From assembly GCA_002779455.1 (NCBI GenBank), contig PEWM01000187.1, positions 1 through 10,401 on the forward strand: a stretch of DNA of 10,401 bases, in the 5' to 3' direction. Under the pieces are notes generated by a model. The model was not told the origin of the DNA. It searched no databases and saw only the letters and a program-made list of their open reading frames with translations. Positions 1-5,709 of this stretch are shown here, one piece after another (positions within the stretch are counted from its first letter, which is position 1; each line of letters opens with the position of its first letter). Both the position numbers and the translations under genes were made by a program. The stretch is from Deltaproteobacteria bacterium CG07_land_8_20_14_0_80_60_11 (GTDB lineage: Bacteria; Desulfobacterota; Desulfobaccia; Desulfobaccales; 0-14-0-80-60-11).

Positions 1-1231
1 GGCTTGGCTGGTGTTGCCCCACACGGTGCCCAGGTCTGTCATGGTGGCGGTGGCCGGATCATAGACAAAGGCATGTTTTTGGCCGAAGGCGTTGTTAGTA
101 TATCCCACGACCTGGCCCAGGGCGTTGATGCCGTGCGCCTCGCTGTTATAGCCGCCCATGGCGCCCAGATTCGTCATATTGATGAGGTCGGCCTCGTAGT
201 TGAAAGCTCCCTCGGAGCCGAAGAGATAGGAAGGCACCCCGTCCTGGATGATGTAGCCGGATTCGCTGCCCAGGTAGCTGTCGCCGGGGGAGACGAAAAG
301 ATTGGTATCGAGGGAGTCGAAGGTCCGGCCGCTCTGGGCGTCGAAATAGCGGTCCACGGTGACTTGGCCAGCGTCGGCGGGGTCATAGCCGGGGATCACC
401 CGGTTAATGATATAGGCGCCGGGGCCGGTCTCGGTGTTTATTGCCTGGGTGTAGGTTTCGGAGTAGCCGTAGGCCGGGGTGGCAATGACAGCGCCGCGAT
501 AAGAGTCGCCGCTGTTATAGGTGAAGGTAAAGTCATAGGCGTTGGCGGTGGCGGTCAGCGGGTCCACGGAGAAGTAGTCGATCGTTACCGGGGCCGCCGT
601 TTCATAGTGGGTGGAGCCTTGCAGGGCCACAAAGCCGAGGTATGCCGGGGAACCGAAGTTATAATTAATCGGATCGGCAACCTGTTGATACGTATTGCCG
701 TCCAGGCTGTACTGGGAGGTGTAGTTACTCCCTTCTTTCACCAGCCTCATATAGAAGCTGCTCGCCGCGGCGTCAGTCACGGATGTAGCGGTATTGAACG
801 TGTAGTTGTTGGGTTCCGCAGCCCACTCCCATCTTCGGGCGCCGCCTATCCACCCGTTCCCGAACCGCACATAGTTATCCTCATCCTGAATAAGCCATGA
901 GATCGATCTGTTGGAAATCCTGGGTGGGGTTAAAATTCGACACCTTGAGGGTAACCATAAAGTCCTGGCCGGCCAGGTCACCGGGAATCTGGAACTGGAA
1001 AAGGTTGCCATAGTCATTATTACTTTTCCAGGTATCCCCGGGGAGGGTCTGGGTGGTCAAGACCCCCTCCGACAGGGCGTAGGAATTGGGGTCCGGCCGC
1101 TGGACAGTCCAGTTCTGCCCTAACGCCGCGCCGGTAAAGTCATCAAAGAACAGGTGTGGGGCATGACCGTTGGCAAAAGCTGAACAAGGCAGGAGAACGA
1201 GCAGAATTACCGCAAAAAGCGTTCGGGCCAT
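1..1231 (-). pseudogene. Secreted HAF-repeat protein, 5' part, frameshifted, runs off window
   Basis: The reading frame starts at ATG 1231, preceded by AAGAGGAG with 7 bases between. A GTG at 1240 lies upstream but leaves no room for this ribosome site. The protein begins with a signal peptide (about 20 residues, ending AFA before NGHAP) and a beta-sandwich, concanavalin-like region starting FFDDFTG. The frame stops at 881-883. Removing one T at 889-890 restores MAYQDEDNYVRFG and an open frame down to base 1, so the downstream sequence clearly belongs to the same gene. After the sandwich region, ending near IDYFSVDP, comes a linker and then HAF-type repeats: MTNLGAMGGYNSEAHGINA, GQVVGYT, HAFVYDP, MTDLGTVWG. 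HAF-repeat proteins are usually extracellular and of unknown function. About 410 codons are visible and the 3' end is outside the window. It may be a pseudogene, a recoded gene or a sequencing error; the family call is fairly secure. Confidence 0.8.
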
Positions 1232-1403
1232 TTGGGGCACTCCTCTTGCAGATTAACCCATAAAAAGAAAAAATGCGGCGCCAACCGAACTACTTTCAGG
1301 ACGTAAAACCCGGACCGGCAGCTATCCTGGGCAGTCAAGCCTGCCAGGAGGTGAAGTTGTTTAACGACGAGATATCATTTCAGAAATTTTCCCTTATTCA
1401 TCT
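1232..1403 (-). other. Spacer between the two secreted-protein genes
   Basis: This 172-base spacer is AT-richer than its flanks. The only structure I see is an imperfect hairpin at about 1327-1349 (CCTGGCAG and CTGCCCAGG arms on the minus strand) without a following T-run, so it is not a convincing terminator. I found no clear promoter, so the downstream gene may be co-transcribed with the gene at 1404-1724. Confidence 0.4.
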
Positions 1404-1724
1404 CTATAATACTGTTCTGTATAGATCGTCACCCAATTTGTGGTTGATTCGGGGATGGGTGGCCAGGCTGGGACGGGAGCTGATGAGTCGGCTGGAGCCG
1501 CCGCTCCACAGGTAAATCATGCCGTTGACGCCGTCCGTATCGGTCCAGACCGCGTCGCCATGATCGTTTATCTGGGAGTGTGAAGTGATATTGTTGGGAA
1601 GAAATTGAGTGACATGCCCCGGCGGGTCGCCGCCACCGGCCGGGGGGATCCCGGAAAGCAGGGATAAACCCGCCAGTCCCCAAAACAACCCTACCCTTAC
1701 CCGCCAGCGCCGTGGTCTATCCAC
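1404..1724 (-). CDS. Short secreted repeat protein, probably truncated, riboswitch-controlled
   Basis: The start is GTG at 1724, set by a strong GGAGGT ribosome site at 1730-1735 with a 5-base spacer. The product has 106 residues: a basic N-terminus, a hydrophobic stretch (about residues 10-28, VGLFWGLAGLSLLSG) that fits a signal peptide, then two copies of a motif of the kind SHSQINDHGDAVWTD and THPRINHKLGDD. Such INxxGDVVW repeats occur in secreted beta-propeller-like proteins, normally in several copies. Here the second copy breaks off at GDDLYRTVL and the frame stops, so the gene looks truncated at its 3' end. It is the first gene after the riboswitch leader, and the frameshifted HAF-repeat gene follows on the same strand. 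The exact function is not recognised. Expression as a short protein is possible because start and leader look intact. Confidence 0.6.
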   Translation of the reverse strand: MDRPRRWRVRVGLFWGLAGLSLLSGIPPAGGGDPPGHVTQFLPNNITSHSQINDHGDAVWTDTDGVNGMIYLWSGGSSRLISSRPSLATHPRINHKLGDDLYRTVL

Positions 1725-1910
1725 AGCACACCTCCGCTTATCAGACTGATGTCAAAAGTGTGGGTGCCTGGTTAAAGGGGCCGGTATATATTTTTGAGCC
1801 GCATCTATGCAGGGAAAGACAATTTCCCGGTAATTGCCGTTTCGCGCTGAGGAATCGTTACCGGCATTGGTAAGTTGGCTGCCGGCGCTGGTCTCCCGGC
1901 AAACTGCGAC
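1725..1910 (-). other. Long leader between riboswitch terminator and start codon
   Basis: About 186 transcribed bases separate the riboswitch terminator from the GTG start. I see no open frame with a plausible start here. Two small inverted repeats are visible: CCGGTAA at 1827-1833 with TTACCGG at 1858-1864, and GCCGG at 1881-1885 with CCGGC at 1896-1900. Neither is followed by a T-run. They may fold in the mRNA leader, but a role is not shown. Confidence 0.3.
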
Positions 1911-1944
1911 AAAAAAACCGCGTTGCTCTTTCCGCGCAACCCGG
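1911..1944 (-). terminator. Intrinsic terminator of the riboswitch expression platform
   Basis: On the minus strand CCGGGTTGC (1944-1936) pairs with GCAACGCGG (1926-1918) with one mismatch around a 9-base loop, followed directly by seven T (1917-1911). The 5' arm is made from the 3' part of the aptamer (the closing strand of P3 and the ligand-contacting TTGC). Aptamer and terminator are therefore mutually exclusive. Ligand binding should prevent termination, which predicts an ON switch. Confidence 0.75.
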
Positions 1945-2010
1945 CTGTCTCCAGCGAACTAAAAGACCCGTGGCTTTCCGTCCCCACCTTACGATGGGTT
2001 TGGCTTTTTT
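1936..2010 (-). ncRNA. GEMM-I cyclic dinucleotide (c-di-GMP) riboswitch aptamer
   Basis: The minus strand carries the GEMM-I core: GCCAAACC (2004-1997), a hairpin CCCATC-GTAA-GGTGGG (1998-1983) with a GNRA tetraloop, the conserved GGGGACG-AAAGCC segment, then a P3 arm in which CC-A-CGGGTCT (1973-1963) pairs with AGAC-AG-CCGGG (1950-1940), and finally TTGC. By the Vc2 numbering as I recall it, the ligand-contacting G20 (2004), A47 (1977) and C92 (1936) are all kept; G at position 20 favours c-di-GMP over 3',3'-cGAMP. The usual C at position 46 is G here, and the partner at position 21 is C instead of G, a compensatory swap. The closing P1 helix is not evident. The aptamer sits directly downstream of a strong promoter and upstream of secreted-protein genes, a normal setting for this class. 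Confidence 0.85.
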
Positions 2011-2023
2011 CTACTGGAATTTT

Positions 2024-2053
2024 ATAATAAACACGTTTTAAAATTAATGTCAA
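2024..2053 (-). promoter_or_regulatory. Sigma-70-type promoter driving the riboswitch leader
   Basis: A perfect -35 box TTGACA (2053-2048) is followed by an 18-base spacer and a -10 box TATTAT (2029-2024). The predicted transcript starts near 2017, a few bases before the A-rich 5' edge of the aptamer. The surrounding DNA is strongly AT-rich, unlike the coding parts of the window. Confidence 0.75.
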
Positions 2054-2252
2054 GTAATTTATAAAATTGAGGATAGGCTCTTGGCCAGCCTTAGGAGAAG
2101 ACGGACTGGCGACTCCAGCATTATTTCTGGTTCTTGAAGCATGCGCCATAGCGGAAAAACCTTTTGGCAATCGCTATAACGTATTAATCTGGAAAGAAAA
2201 ACAGGTAGGATTGAGCCGGGGGACCCCAACTGGCAAAAAAACTCTCTCTTCC
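2054..2252. other. Intergenic stretch with no recognised gene
   Basis: Between the riboswitch promoter and the mini-protein gene I see no credible coding sequence. Open frames exist on both strands but lack ribosome sites and protein-like composition. A loose inverted repeat ATAGCG/CGCTAT lies around 2148-2177. Nothing else stands out. Confidence 0.4.
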
Positions 2253-2269
2253 CCTGCCGGTACGGCAGG
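2235..2269 (-). terminator. Possible terminator after the four-cysteine mini-protein
   Basis: A perfect 7-bp hairpin (CCTGCCG 2253-2259, CGGCAGG 2263-2269, loop of three) lies downstream of the gene ending at 2298. On the minus strand it is followed, after 11 purine-rich bases, by seven T (2241-2235). The gap between stem and T-run is longer than in a standard intrinsic terminator, so this is tentative. Confidence 0.35.
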
Positions 2270-2297
2270 CGGATCTCCTGAGCCGGCGCCTGCGGGC

Positions 2298-2501
2298 CTA
2301 AACCTTGGGCCAGAGACTCTGGGGCAACCCGCCGCCGGCGGTGGCGTCGAAGAGCCGCTCGCGGTACAACGGGCAGACGTAATATCGAGAGTTACTGCAC
2401 CGCTGCAGGCGGGAATCCCACTCCCACCAGAGACAATTCTCGCAAACCCCCCGGATCTCCTGGTTGAGGCAGATTCGTCCCACATCCCCCAAATTGACCA
2501 T
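2298..2501 (-). CDS. Four-cysteine CxxCxxW mini-protein (67 aa), unknown function
   Basis: The start is ATG 2501, with an AGGGGGAG ribosome site 7 bases upstream; a TTG just before it is less likely. The protein has a compact core with five cysteines: one early in RICLNQ, then CENC, CSNS and the C of YYVCPLY, giving C-x2-C-x11-C-x7-C with an aromatic-rich stretch LWWEW after the second cysteine. This arrangement suggests a bound metal ion or iron-sulphur cluster. No signal peptide or membrane segment is seen, so it is probably cytoplasmic. It resembles the mini-protein at 3178-3375 in size, cysteine spacing and the CxxCxxW motif. I do not recognise a named family. The C-terminal end (ATAGGGLPQSLWPKV) is low in complexity. 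The well-placed ribosome site and the protein-like core make it a credible gene despite its shortness. Confidence 0.6.
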   Translation of the reverse strand: MVNLGDVGRICLNQEIRGVCENCLWWEWDSRLQRCSNSRYYVCPLYRERLFDATAGGGLPQSLWPKV

Positions 2502-2701
2502 CAACCATCTCCCCCTGAGGTTCCCTTTCTGGAAGCAAGTTGAAGTTACTTCGATAATCGGAAACCCTAAATTCTAAATAAACCAAAGTCAGATCAAATG
2601 CAAATAATTTCTCTTAACCATAAAATACTTAACCTGGAGGGAACTACCAGGCAGGCGGGGGTGAGGTCAAAAGGCTTTGGCGGTTTTGAGGGCTCTCCGG
2701 C
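2502..2701. other. AT-rich intergenic spacer with a CTTAACC direct repeat
   Basis: This 200-base spacer precedes the mini-protein gene and follows the flavin reductase gene. CTTAACC occurs twice, at 2613-2619 and 2628-2634, spaced 15 bases start to start, which could be a regulator site. No strong promoter boxes or terminator are visible. Confidence 0.3.
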
Positions 2702-3160
2702 TTAAAAAAAATCGCTTTTTTTAAAGATCAGGGGGTGGCTCTCAGGATGGAGGATTTTGGCTTCCGTCACCTGACCGACGAACAGGGTATGGTCTCCGGC
2801 GGCGAAGGTGTGCGCCAGCTTCAGGTCAAGGTAGGCATACGCCTGGGGCAAAACGGGGGCGCCGCTTGCCGCCGTGAGGGTCTCCAGGCCGGCTAATTTG
2901 TCGATTTTGCGGCCGCTTTTGTAGCCGAAGCGTTTGGCCAGTTCCACCTGGTCGCCGGTCAAGACGTTGATGGCAAAGATGCCGCTTTCCATGATCAGGG
3001 TGTGGGTAAAGCGGGGCGGGGCGATGGACACCATGATGAGCAGGGGCTTGAGGGACACCTGGGACACCCAGGCCGCGGTCATGCCGTTGATTTTTTCGCC
3101 CGCCCGGGTGGTGACCACGTAAACCCCATGGACCAGGGCCGCAAAAGCTACCTCTTGCAT
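2702..3160 (-). CDS. Flavin reductase-like FMN-binding protein
   Basis: The start is ATG 3160, with AAGGAGG placed 6 bases upstream. The 152-residue product is a single flavin reductase-like (split-barrel FMN-binding) domain: the N-terminal YVVTTRAGEKINGMTAAWVS is the typical flavin-contact strand, followed by KPLLIMVSIAPPRFTH, then FAINVLTGDQVELAKRFG, and a late AAGDHTLFVGQVTEA strand pair. Members bind FMN and reduce flavins, or pass electrons between NAD(P)H, flavin and small redox proteins; the substrate cannot be told from sequence. It lies 17 bases downstream of a four-cysteine mini-protein gene and surely shares its transcript. The end of the gene is odd: a run of eight T overlaps the TAA stop, and the C-terminus (LIFKKSDFF) is short for the family, so a small end change by slippage is possible. 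Confidence 0.85.
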   Translation of the reverse strand: MQEVAFAALVHGVYVVTTRAGEKINGMTAAWVSQVSLKPLLIMVSIAPPRFTHTLIMESGIFAINVLTGDQVELAKRFGYKSGRKIDKLAGLETLTAASGAPVLPQAYAYLDLKLAHTFAAGDHTLFVGQVTEAKILHPESHPLIFKKSDFF

Positions 3161-3177
3161 CGTCAGCCTCCTTTAGC

Positions 3178-3375
3178 TTAAGGGGAGGGGGGGATCGGGG
3201 CGGGAGCCCCCGGTGTTGCCGGTAAAAGACGGTCATCGGCCGCGGCCCAGTCTTCGCAGCGCCAGAACTTCCCCACCCCCTGGTTCAGGCGGGTGCACAG
3301 GCCTTTGTATTTATAGGTCCAATCGCGGCAGGTGGAACAGACCTTTAACGGACGGATTTCCCGATTTACAGCCAT
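3178..3375 (-). CDS. Four-cysteine CxxCxxW mini-protein (65 aa) upstream of flavin reductase
   Basis: I choose ATG 3375 (MAVNREIRPLKVC). The frame is open to a GTG at 3474, but that region is proline/glycine-rich and has no ribosome site; the site before 3375 (GGGA, 5 bases away) is itself weak. The core has four cysteines as C-x2-C-x10-C-x12-C (VCSTCRDW, GLCTRL, WRCEDW) with many aromatic and basic residues, then a proline-rich tail (PATPGAPAPIPPSP). Four cysteines in such a small protein suggest metal or iron-sulphur binding. It is not a rubredoxin, which has two CxxCG pairs. The gene ends 17 bases before the flavin reductase start, in one operon, so a redox partner role for that enzyme is a reasonable guess, not shown. 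A similar mini-protein lies at 2298-2501. Confidence 0.65.
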   Translation of the reverse strand: MAVNREIRPLKVCSTCRDWTYKYKGLCTRLNQGVGKFWRCEDWAAADDRLLPATPGAPAPIPPSP

Positions 3376-3485
3376 AGTTTCCCGTAAACCTTGCTTTGGG
3401 TTTCTCAGGTTGAGCGCCAGGTTTCCACCCGCTGGCGGCGGAGCCCCTGAGGGGGGGTCAGGGAAAACTCCCACCTGGTGACATG

Positions 3486-4517
3486 TTACTGTACATCGGG
3501 CCCGGGGTCAAGGCGGAAATGGTCGAAGCCTTGGCCGGAGATATCCACGTCGCCCGCCGGGGTTAAAAGGACGACCCGGTCCCCGGCCACGATGCGGCCC
3601 AAGGGGCAAGGCGCCGCCAGCCCGGCCCGGGAGAAGGATTCGGGCAGGCGCCCGGCCACCTCCGGCGGGCAGGTGAACAGGAGGAGATAATCTTCCCCGC
3701 CGAAGAGGGCCAGGTCCAGGGGGTCGCGGCCCAGGTGCGGGGCCGCGGCCTTAACCCGGGGAGAGACGGGGACCGCCGCGGCGGGGAGGCGGGCCCCGAC
3801 GCCGCTGGCCTGACAGATGTGGTACAGGTCGGTGGCGATGCCGTCGGAGGTGTCGATGAGGGCCGTGGCCAGACCCTCTTGCGCCAGGAGGCGGCCGGCC
3901 CGGAGGTGGGGCCGGGGCCGGAGCTGGGCCTCAGTCAACGCCTCTTGCAGTTCCGGGGGGAGGTCCAGGCCCTGCCGCAGGATTTCCAGGCCGGCCGCGG
4001 CTTCCCCCAAAGGCCCGGTGACGAAGATCAGGTCGCCGATATGAGCCCCGGCGCGCCGCAGCATCTGGCCGGCAGGCACCCGCCCCGTCAGGGTCACGGT
4101 GACGATGAGGCCACCGGGGGAGGCGACGATGTCACCGCCGATAACGGCGACGCCGTACTCCCGGGCGGCCTGGGCCAGGCCGGCGGCGAACGACAGGGCG
4201 CCACGGCGGTCCCGGGCCGGGGGCCAGCCCAGGGAAAGTAAGGCCTGCCGGGGCTCTCCGCCCATGGCGGCGATGTCGCTCAGGTTCACCGTCAGGGACT
4301 TCCAGCCCAACTGGGCCAGGGAGGTGTAGGCCAGATCGAAGTGGACGCCCTCCACCAGGGTATCTATGGTCCACAGGAGACAATCAGGGCCGTTACCGGC
4401 CAGGGCGGCGCAGTCATCGCCGATCCCCAGAATGACCCCGGGCGGGGCGGGGCCGAACTCCCGGCTCAGGGCTTTGATAAGGTCCCATTCATTCAGAGGG
4501 GTATCCTTAGACGGCAT
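3486..4517 (-). CDS. thiL: Thiamine-monophosphate kinase
   Basis: ThiL phosphorylates thiamine monophosphate to thiamine diphosphate with ATP, the last step of cofactor synthesis, in the cytoplasm. I choose ATG 4517 (MPSKDTPLNEW), which follows an AGGA site; the ATG at 4559 would add 14 residues unlike the family and has a poorer site. The 343-residue length fits. All hallmark motifs are present: IGDDCA (32-37), WTIDTLVEGVHF (49-60), VNLSDIAAMGGEP (77-89), IGGD (126-129), FVTGPLGEAAAGL (165-177), IDTSDG (221-226) and FGGEDY (272-277). The acidic residues in these motifs bind magnesium and the phosphates. No other thiamine gene is seen in the window. GC content is very high here. The gene lies 110 bases upstream of the mini-protein/flavin reductase pair and could be co-transcribed with it. 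The call is secure. Confidence 0.97.
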   Translation of the reverse strand: MPSKDTPLNEWDLIKALSREFGPAPPGVILGIGDDCAALAGNGPDCLLWTIDTLVEGVHFDLAYTSLAQLGWKSLTVNLSDIAAMGGEPRQALLSLGWPPARDRRGALSFAAGLAQAAREYGVAVIGGDIVASPGGLIVTVTLTGRVPAGQMLRRAGAHIGDLIFVTGPLGEAAAGLEILRQGLDLPPELQEALTEAQLRPRPHLRAGRLLAQEGLATALIDTSDGIATDLYHICQASGVGARLPAAAVPVSPRVKAAAPHLGRDPLDLALFGGEDYLLLFTCPPEVAGRLPESFSRAGLAAPCPLGRIVAGDRVVLLTPAGDVDISGQGFDHFRLDPGPDVQ

Positions 4518-4564
4518 CTCTTTCCTGCTGTCCTGAAAAGTTCTTAGTGGCGCCGGCATCTCGC

Positions 4565-4602
4565 CGGTGCGGCAAACCGGCTGGAAGCCTGCGCCACCTG
4601 TC
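4565..4602. repeat. Imperfect inverted repeat upstream of thiL
   Basis: GGTGCGGCAAACCGGC (4566-4581) and GCCTGCGCCACC (4587-4598) form an imperfect hairpin around TGGAA. The sequence looks like one of the dispersed GC-rich hairpin repeats seen elsewhere in this window rather than a regulator site. It lies in the 235-base gap between thiL and the ABC ATPase gene, which holds no credible gene. Confidence 0.3.
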
Positions 4603-4686
4603 TTTTGATGATTTACGGGTGAGCCAAGGCCTCAGGCGCGACTGTCCTAAAAAGGTTAGCCCAGTTGCTAAAAATAAACCTGTACC

Positions 4687-4728
4687 GGTGCGTAGGACGC
4701 ACCCTTGTAATATGGCTTTTCAGCCCAT
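4687..4728 (-). terminator. Two hairpins after the ABC ATPase gene, possible terminator or REP element
   Basis: Two stem-loops follow the stop codon at 4753 on the minus strand. The first pairs ATGGGCT (4728-4722) with AGCCAT (4717-4712) around a GAAA loop with one bulged G. The second is a perfect 7-bp stem, GGTGCGT and ACGCACC (4703-4687), with a three-base loop. A T-rich stretch (TTTATTTTT, about 4677-4669) follows 9 bases later. This may end the exporter transcript. The second hairpin also resembles GC-rich dispersed repeats. Confidence 0.4.
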
Positions 4729-4752
4729 TATCCTTTTCCCCTTTTCGCCCCG

Positions 4753-5709
4753 TTATTCCTCTCCCCGGCGGACGATCTGGACGAAGAGGTCCTCCAGGTT
4801 GGGGTTGGCCCGCGCCATGGACACCCCGGTGAGGCCGGCCTGCGTGAGCGCCTCCGTGAGGGGCCGCACGGCGGCGGCGGCGTCGTCCACCGTGACCATC
4901 AGGCGGTCGCCCATGGCCAGGGACAGGCGCACCAGGGGGTTTTCGCTCAAAATTTTTCTGGCGGTCCACAGGTTGGAGGCCCGGGCCTCCAGGAGTTCCC
5001 CCTGAAAAGAGCTCTTGATGGCCTTGGGGGTGTCCACCACCAGCAACCGGCCATGGTGCATGAGCCCGACCCGGTGGGCCCTTTCGGCTTCGTCCATGTA
5101 GGCGGTGGACAGGAAGATGGTGAGGCCGGCGCCCAGAAGCCCGTAGAGAATCTCCCAGAACTCCCGCCGGGAGATGGGGTCCACCCCAAAAGTGGGCTCG
5201 TCCAGAAAGAGCATCCGGGGCCGGTGAATGAGGGCGCAGGCCAGGCCCAACTTCTGGCGCATGCCGCCGGAGAGGTTCCGGGCCAGCCGGCCGGTGAACG
5301 GGGTGAGGTTGGAAAAGCCGAGCAGCTCCGGCAGGCGGCGGTCCCGTTCGCCCCGGTCCACCCGGTAGATGTCGGCGTAAAAGGCGATGTTTTCCGCCAC
5401 CGTCAGGTCGTCGTAGAGCCCGAAACGCTGGGGCATATAGCCGATCTGCTCCTTGAGGCGCTCGGACTCCTTAACGGTGTCGAACCCCAGGACTTCGGCC
5501 CGGCCTTCGTCCGGGTCCATGATGCCCACGAGCATCCGCATGGCGGTGGTCTTGCCGGCGGCGTCCGGGCCTACCAGGGCAAAGGCCTCTCCCGGCGATA
5601 CCGTCAGCGTCAGATGATCCACGGCGGTGAGCGTCCCGAAACGTTTGGTCAGCCCTTCGACCCGGATGGCCGCCTCACGGCTTGGGCTGGTCGGCTGGTT
5701 GGCTGTCAA
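4753..5709 (-). CDS. ABC transporter ATPase, YbhF N-terminal-half type, Ala in H-loop
   Basis: This 318-residue protein is the cytoplasmic ATPase of an ABC exporter. Visible motifs are Walker A GPDAAGKTT (47-55), Q-loop Q94 in YMPQ, signature NLSGGM (145-150), Walker B MLFLDEPT (166-173) and a D-loop GVDP. The H-loop, normally STHYMDEAE, reads STAYMDEAE, so the catalytic-switch histidine is alanine (A203). The DA in Walker A, the overall sequence and the adjacent adaptor gene match the N-terminal half of YbhF, which in E. coli is a double ATPase of about 580 residues. Here only one half is present, and no second ATPase or permease follows. The start is probably TTG 5709, inside the adaptor gene (35-base overlap), with no clear ribosome site, so translation is likely coupled to the upstream gene. 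The C-terminal 90 residues form the usual extension. The domain call is secure, the substrate unknown. Confidence 0.9.
   Translation of the reverse strand: MTANQPTSPSREAAIRVEGLTKRFGTLTAVDHLTLTVSPGEAFALVGPDAAGKTTAMRMLVGIMDPDEGRAEVLGFDTVKESERLKEQIGYMPQRFGLYDDLTVAENIAFYADIYRVDRGERDRRLPELLGFSNLTPFTGRLARNLSGGMRQKLGLACALIHRPRMLFLDEPTFGVDPISRREFWEILYGLLGAGLTIFLSTAYMDEAERAHRVGLMHHGRLLVVDTPKAIKSSFQGELLEARASNLWTARKILSENPLVRLSLAMGDRLMVTVDDAAAAVRPLTEALTQAGLTGVSMARANPNLEDLFVQIVRRGEE

Noticed and set aside
4..900. Long plus-strand open frame
   Set aside because: It is antisense to the HAF-repeat protein, whose frame has clear family motifs; the plus-strand translation has none.
1330..1350. Sigma-54-like TGGCAG...CTGC on the minus strand
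   Set aside because: The GG and GC doublets are one base too far apart, and this spacing is strict.
1805..2170. Minus-strand 121-codon frame across the riboswitch
   Set aside because: It runs through the promoter, aptamer and terminator, with no protein-like pattern.
2067..2543. Plus-strand 158-codon frame over the mini-protein gene
   Set aside because: No ribosome site and a low-complexity proline/alanine product. The minus-strand frame has ordered cysteines and a good ribosome site.
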